Source: Bacillota bacterium
Lineage (GTDB): Bacteria > Bacillota > Clostridia > Lachnospirales > CAG-274
Direction of reading: 5' to 3'
Length of the DNA: 64,000 nt
NCBI GenBank assembly: GCA_017460805.1
Contig: JAFUAF010000029.1
Coordinates: forward strand, 1 to 64,000
Part shown: piece after piece, positions 61,702 through 64,000 of the stretch
Position numbering within the stretch: position 1 is the stretch's first letter
How the letters are laid out: every line of letters begins with the position of its first letter
Made by a program: the position numbers and the translations under genes
Notes under the pieces: generated by a model
What the model saw: the letters and a program-made list of their open reading frames with translations, nothing else
What the model was told of the DNA's origin: nothing
The model's database searches: none

Positions 61702-64000
61702 ATGTCATTTAAAGCAAAAAAATTTATAGGCGGTCTTCTTGCTGCCACACTTGCAGTTTCGTCCGCAACGGTAGTTGCAGTAGCATTTACTCCCGCTACT
61801 ATAGTAGAAGCTGCTTCCACTATTTCGGTAACTAAGGCAGCAGGTTGGTTTGAATCTGCTTATGTACAGTGGTCACCTGTAAGCGGTGCATCGCAGTACA
61901 AGGTTTATGTAAAGGGTTCAAGCGGTTCTTATACACAGCTTGACGATCCGCTTATCAGAAGTTACGGCACTTATTGGAGAGCTGATGCAGTTGGTCTTGC
62001 AGCAGGCACATATACAATGAAGGTTGATGCGCTGAACTCATCGGGCAGCGTTATCGCTTCCGTTGAAAAGAGCGGCCTTTCGGTTTCTGCATATGACCGT
62101 TCGGGTGCAGCATTCTCTTCAAAGTCTACATACAAAACAGCTTCGGGTGCATACAATGACAACGGTACATTAAAGAGCGGTGCGGTTGTTATCTATATCA
62201 CTCCCGAAACAGCAAAGACAGTTAAATGCGATGTGGTTTCAAATGCTAAGGGCGCTACCACTACTTACACAGGTTTCCAGAACATAATCACAGGTCTTCA
62301 GAAAGGTTACGATACAAGAGCGTTCGACTTCCGTATCGTTGGCTGCATCGATGCTTCCAACATGGACTCATTCGGTTCTTCCGCTGAAGGTCTTCAGGTA
62401 AAAGGTAAGGCTGCATACAGCCAGATGAACATGACTATCGAGGGTATCGGCGAAGATGCCTGCATCAAGAACTTCGGTATCCTTATAAGAAATGCGGGCA
62501 ATATAGAGATAAGAAACTTCGGTATCATGCTTTGCATGGATGACGCATTATCCTTAGATACATCAAACTGCAACATTTGGGTACATAATATGGACTGCTT
62601 CTACGGCGCAACAGGCGGCGATGCCGACCAGGCTAAGGGCGACGGTACAATGGATGTTAAGAGCGGCTCCACATTCGTTACTTTCTCATACAACCACTTC
62701 TGGGATAACGGTAAGTCTTCCCTTTGCGGTATGAAGTCAGAGTCTTCCGACTCCTTCATCACTTACCACCACAACTGGTTCGATCATTCCGATTCCAGAC
62801 ACCCCAGAATCAGAACAATGTCCGTACATATCTACAATAACTATTTTGACAGCTGTGCAAAATACGGCGTTGGTATGACAATGGGCGGCAGCGCATTTGT
62901 AGAACAGAACTACTTCTTAGATACAACAAAGCCTATGATGATCTCCGGTCAGGGTACAGACGCTAAGGGCGACGGTACTTTCTCGGGCGAAAACGGCGGC
63001 GTTATCAAGGCATACAACAACAAGTTCACATTCAGCAAGCTTGACAGCAGCAAGCTTTCATACATCAACCAGAACAGCAGCTCAACAAGCTTTGATGCAG
63101 TTGAAGTAAGCTCCAGAACAGCATCTGTAGGTTCTTCCTATAAGGCAGTTAAGGGCGGCACAACATACAACAACTTTGATACAAGCTGGGATCTTGCAGC
63201 AAAGAAGATCGACTCTGTTGACAATGTTCCTTCAGTTGTTACGGCAAACGCAGGCCGTATGAACGGCGGCGACTTCCCTGCAAACAGAAATTCCTACAGC
63301 ATTTTAAATGATGCTTCAAGCTACGCTGTAGATTCTTCTTTCAAGAACGCTATGTCCTCTTACAAGAGCCCCGTTGTTAAGATCGGCGGTTCCGTAAGCG
63401 GTTCTTCAACAAACGTAGTAGTAACAGAAAAGGCTACAGAAGCAACAACAGCAGCTCAGGCTACAACAAAGACAACTACAACAACAAAGAACACAACAAC
63501 TACAACTACTACAGTTGCACAGAACAACAACACAAGTTCTTCTTCAACCGCTTCTTCCAAGAGCTGGAACTTCAGTGATACACAGTTCAGAAGCCGCGGT
63601 CAGATAGTTAAGGCTTATACGGTTGACGGTTTAAGATTCCACTCAACATCCGACAAGCCTATGGAAGTTAAGGCAGAGTCTGTTACCGTAAACGGCACAG
63701 CATATGATTATACACTTGCTACAGGCGGCGCAGGCGTTGCACAGTACAGATCTGTATCCTTTGAAACAAGCGGCGCTTCCACTATCAAGGTTACAGCAAG
63801 ATCTACAGGTTCCGATACAAGAACTATCGTTATTGCAGACGTAAAGGGCAACAAGCTCGGTTCTATCGACTTTGGTTCTTCTGCAAGCACAGGTTCTGCT
63901 GATATCAACTTCACAGGTACTGTATTCCTTTACTCGGCAGGCAGCAACATCAACATTTACAAAGTACAGCTTGACACTAAGAGCACTTCTTCTTCAAGCA
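61702..64000 (+). CDS. Secreted PL1-type pectate lyase, runs off the window
   Basis: At least 766 aa; no stop before the window end. In order: signal peptide (about 1-38); an FN3-like domain (about 42-130, FESAYVQWSPVSGASQYKVYV); a PL1 (PelC-fold) lyase domain with the R-x-P-x-x-R motif at 366-371 (RHPRIR; Arg366 the expected base), TYHHNWF and HIYNNYF; a Thr-rich linker (about 575-615); and a beta-rich module opening KSWNF at 620, the same kind as in the divergent PL9 enzyme. A Ser-rich linker begins at the edge, so a further domain probably follows. TAAGGAGG precedes the ATG. Confidence 0.88.
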   Translation, partial: MSFKAKKFIGGLLAATLAVSSATVVAVAFTPATIVEAASTISVTKAAGWFESAYVQWSPVSGASQYKVYVKGSSGSYTQLDDPLIRSYGTYWRADAVGLAAGTYTMKVDALNSSGSVIASVEKSGLSVSAYDRSGAAFSSKSTYKTASGAYNDNGTLKSGAVVIYITPETAKTVKCDVVSNAKGATTTYTGFQNIITGLQKGYDTRAFDFRIVGCIDASNMDSFGSSAEGLQVKGKAAYSQMNMTIEGIGEDACIKNFGILIRNAGNIEIRNFGIMLCMDDALSLDTSNCNIWVHNMDCFYGATGGDADQAKGDGTMDVKSGSTFVTFSYNHFWDNGKSSLCGMKSESSDSFITYHHNWFDHSDSRHPRIRTMSVHIYNNYFDSCAKYGVGMTMGGSAFVEQNYFLDTTKPMMISGQGTDAKGDGTFSGENGGVIKAYNNKFTFSKLDSSKLSYINQNSSSTSFDAVEVSSRTASVGSSYKAVKGGTTYNNFDTSWDLAAKKIDSVDNVPSVVTANAGRMNGGDFPANRNSYSILNDASSYAVDSSFKNAMSSYKSPVVKIGGSVSGSSTNVVVTEKATEATTAAQATTKTTTTTKNTTTTTTTVAQNNNTSSSSTASSKSWNFSDTQFRSRGQIVKAYTVDGLRFHSTSDKPMEVKAESVTVNGTAYDYTLATGGAGVAQYRSVSFETSGASTIKVTARSTGSDTRTIVIADVKGNKLGSIDFGSSASTGSADINFTGTVFLYSAGSNINIYKVQLDTKSTSSSS

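Overview
The window looks like a chromosomal stretch of a moderately AT-rich, anaerobic, spore-forming Firmicute of class Clostridia, most likely a plant-fibre-degrading gut or rumen bacterium. The signs are a one-piece pyruvate:ferredoxin oxidoreductase, sporulation-family genes (yqfC, yqfD, a SpoIID-type protein), Gram-positive lipoproteins and teichoic-acid-type glycosylation genes, sigma-A promoters of the TTGACA-N17-TATAAT kind, strong AAGGAGG ribosome binding sites, and secreted multidomain pectate lyases with polyserine linkers. A Ruminococcaceae- or Monoglobus-like host would fit, but the species cannot be fixed from sequence reading alone. No rRNA, tRNA, CRISPR array, transposase, integrase or phage gene was recognised.

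Layout. 1-5.0 kb: a structured intergenic element, two membrane proteins (one an esterase-fold protein that has lost its catalytic residues), a DUF2461 protein and an orphan sugar-type ABC permease. 5.1-6.9 kb: thiamine salvage (thiW, thiM) behind a TPP-like leader with its own terminator. 6.9-12.8 kb: two small unknown genes, a c-di-GMP phosphodiesterase, and a leftward housekeeping operon rnhB-yraN-pgeF-DUF512. 13.0-17.1 kb: SpoIID-like protein and queA, then a surface protein with SLH-like repeats. 17.3-20.8 kb: nifJ (PFOR). 21.1-25.2 kb: a three-gene glycolipid/teichoic-acid glycosylation operon (GT2, GtrA, YfhO). 25.4-38.0 kb: arginine biosynthesis in two divergent units: leftward argG-argH followed by an amino-acid ABC transporter, and rightward argC-argJ-argB-argD with four non-arginine genes lodged between them. 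38.1-46.1 kb: a membrane protein with three OB-like repeats, then the run yqfC-yqfD-phoH-ybeY-cdd-macro domain-udg-era-yqzL-recO-lipoprotein. 46.2-58.6 kb: gap, a WG-repeat protein, purL, tgt, a metallophosphoesterase with two unknown neighbours, and rlmL. 58.6-64.0 kb: two divergent secreted pectate lyases (PL9 and PL1 types) that share an unnamed beta-rich module; the second runs off the window.

How it works together. The arg genes encode all steps from acetylglutamate to acetylornithine, recycling of the acetyl group by ArgJ, and citrulline to arginine; argF and the carbamoyl-phosphate genes are not here. queA and tgt, about 38 kb apart, are both queuosine genes. The pectinases provide extracellular pectin cleavage, while PFOR and GAPDH serve the fermentative core.

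The observations most worth following are the dead, membrane-anchored esterase; the thiW leader that keeps the pyrimidine-sensing half of a TPP riboswitch but not a recognisable pyrophosphate half; the passenger genes in the arg operon; the shared pectinase module; and a 17-bp palindrome between the two pectinases. Function assignments rest on motif recognition by eye; no database search was run.
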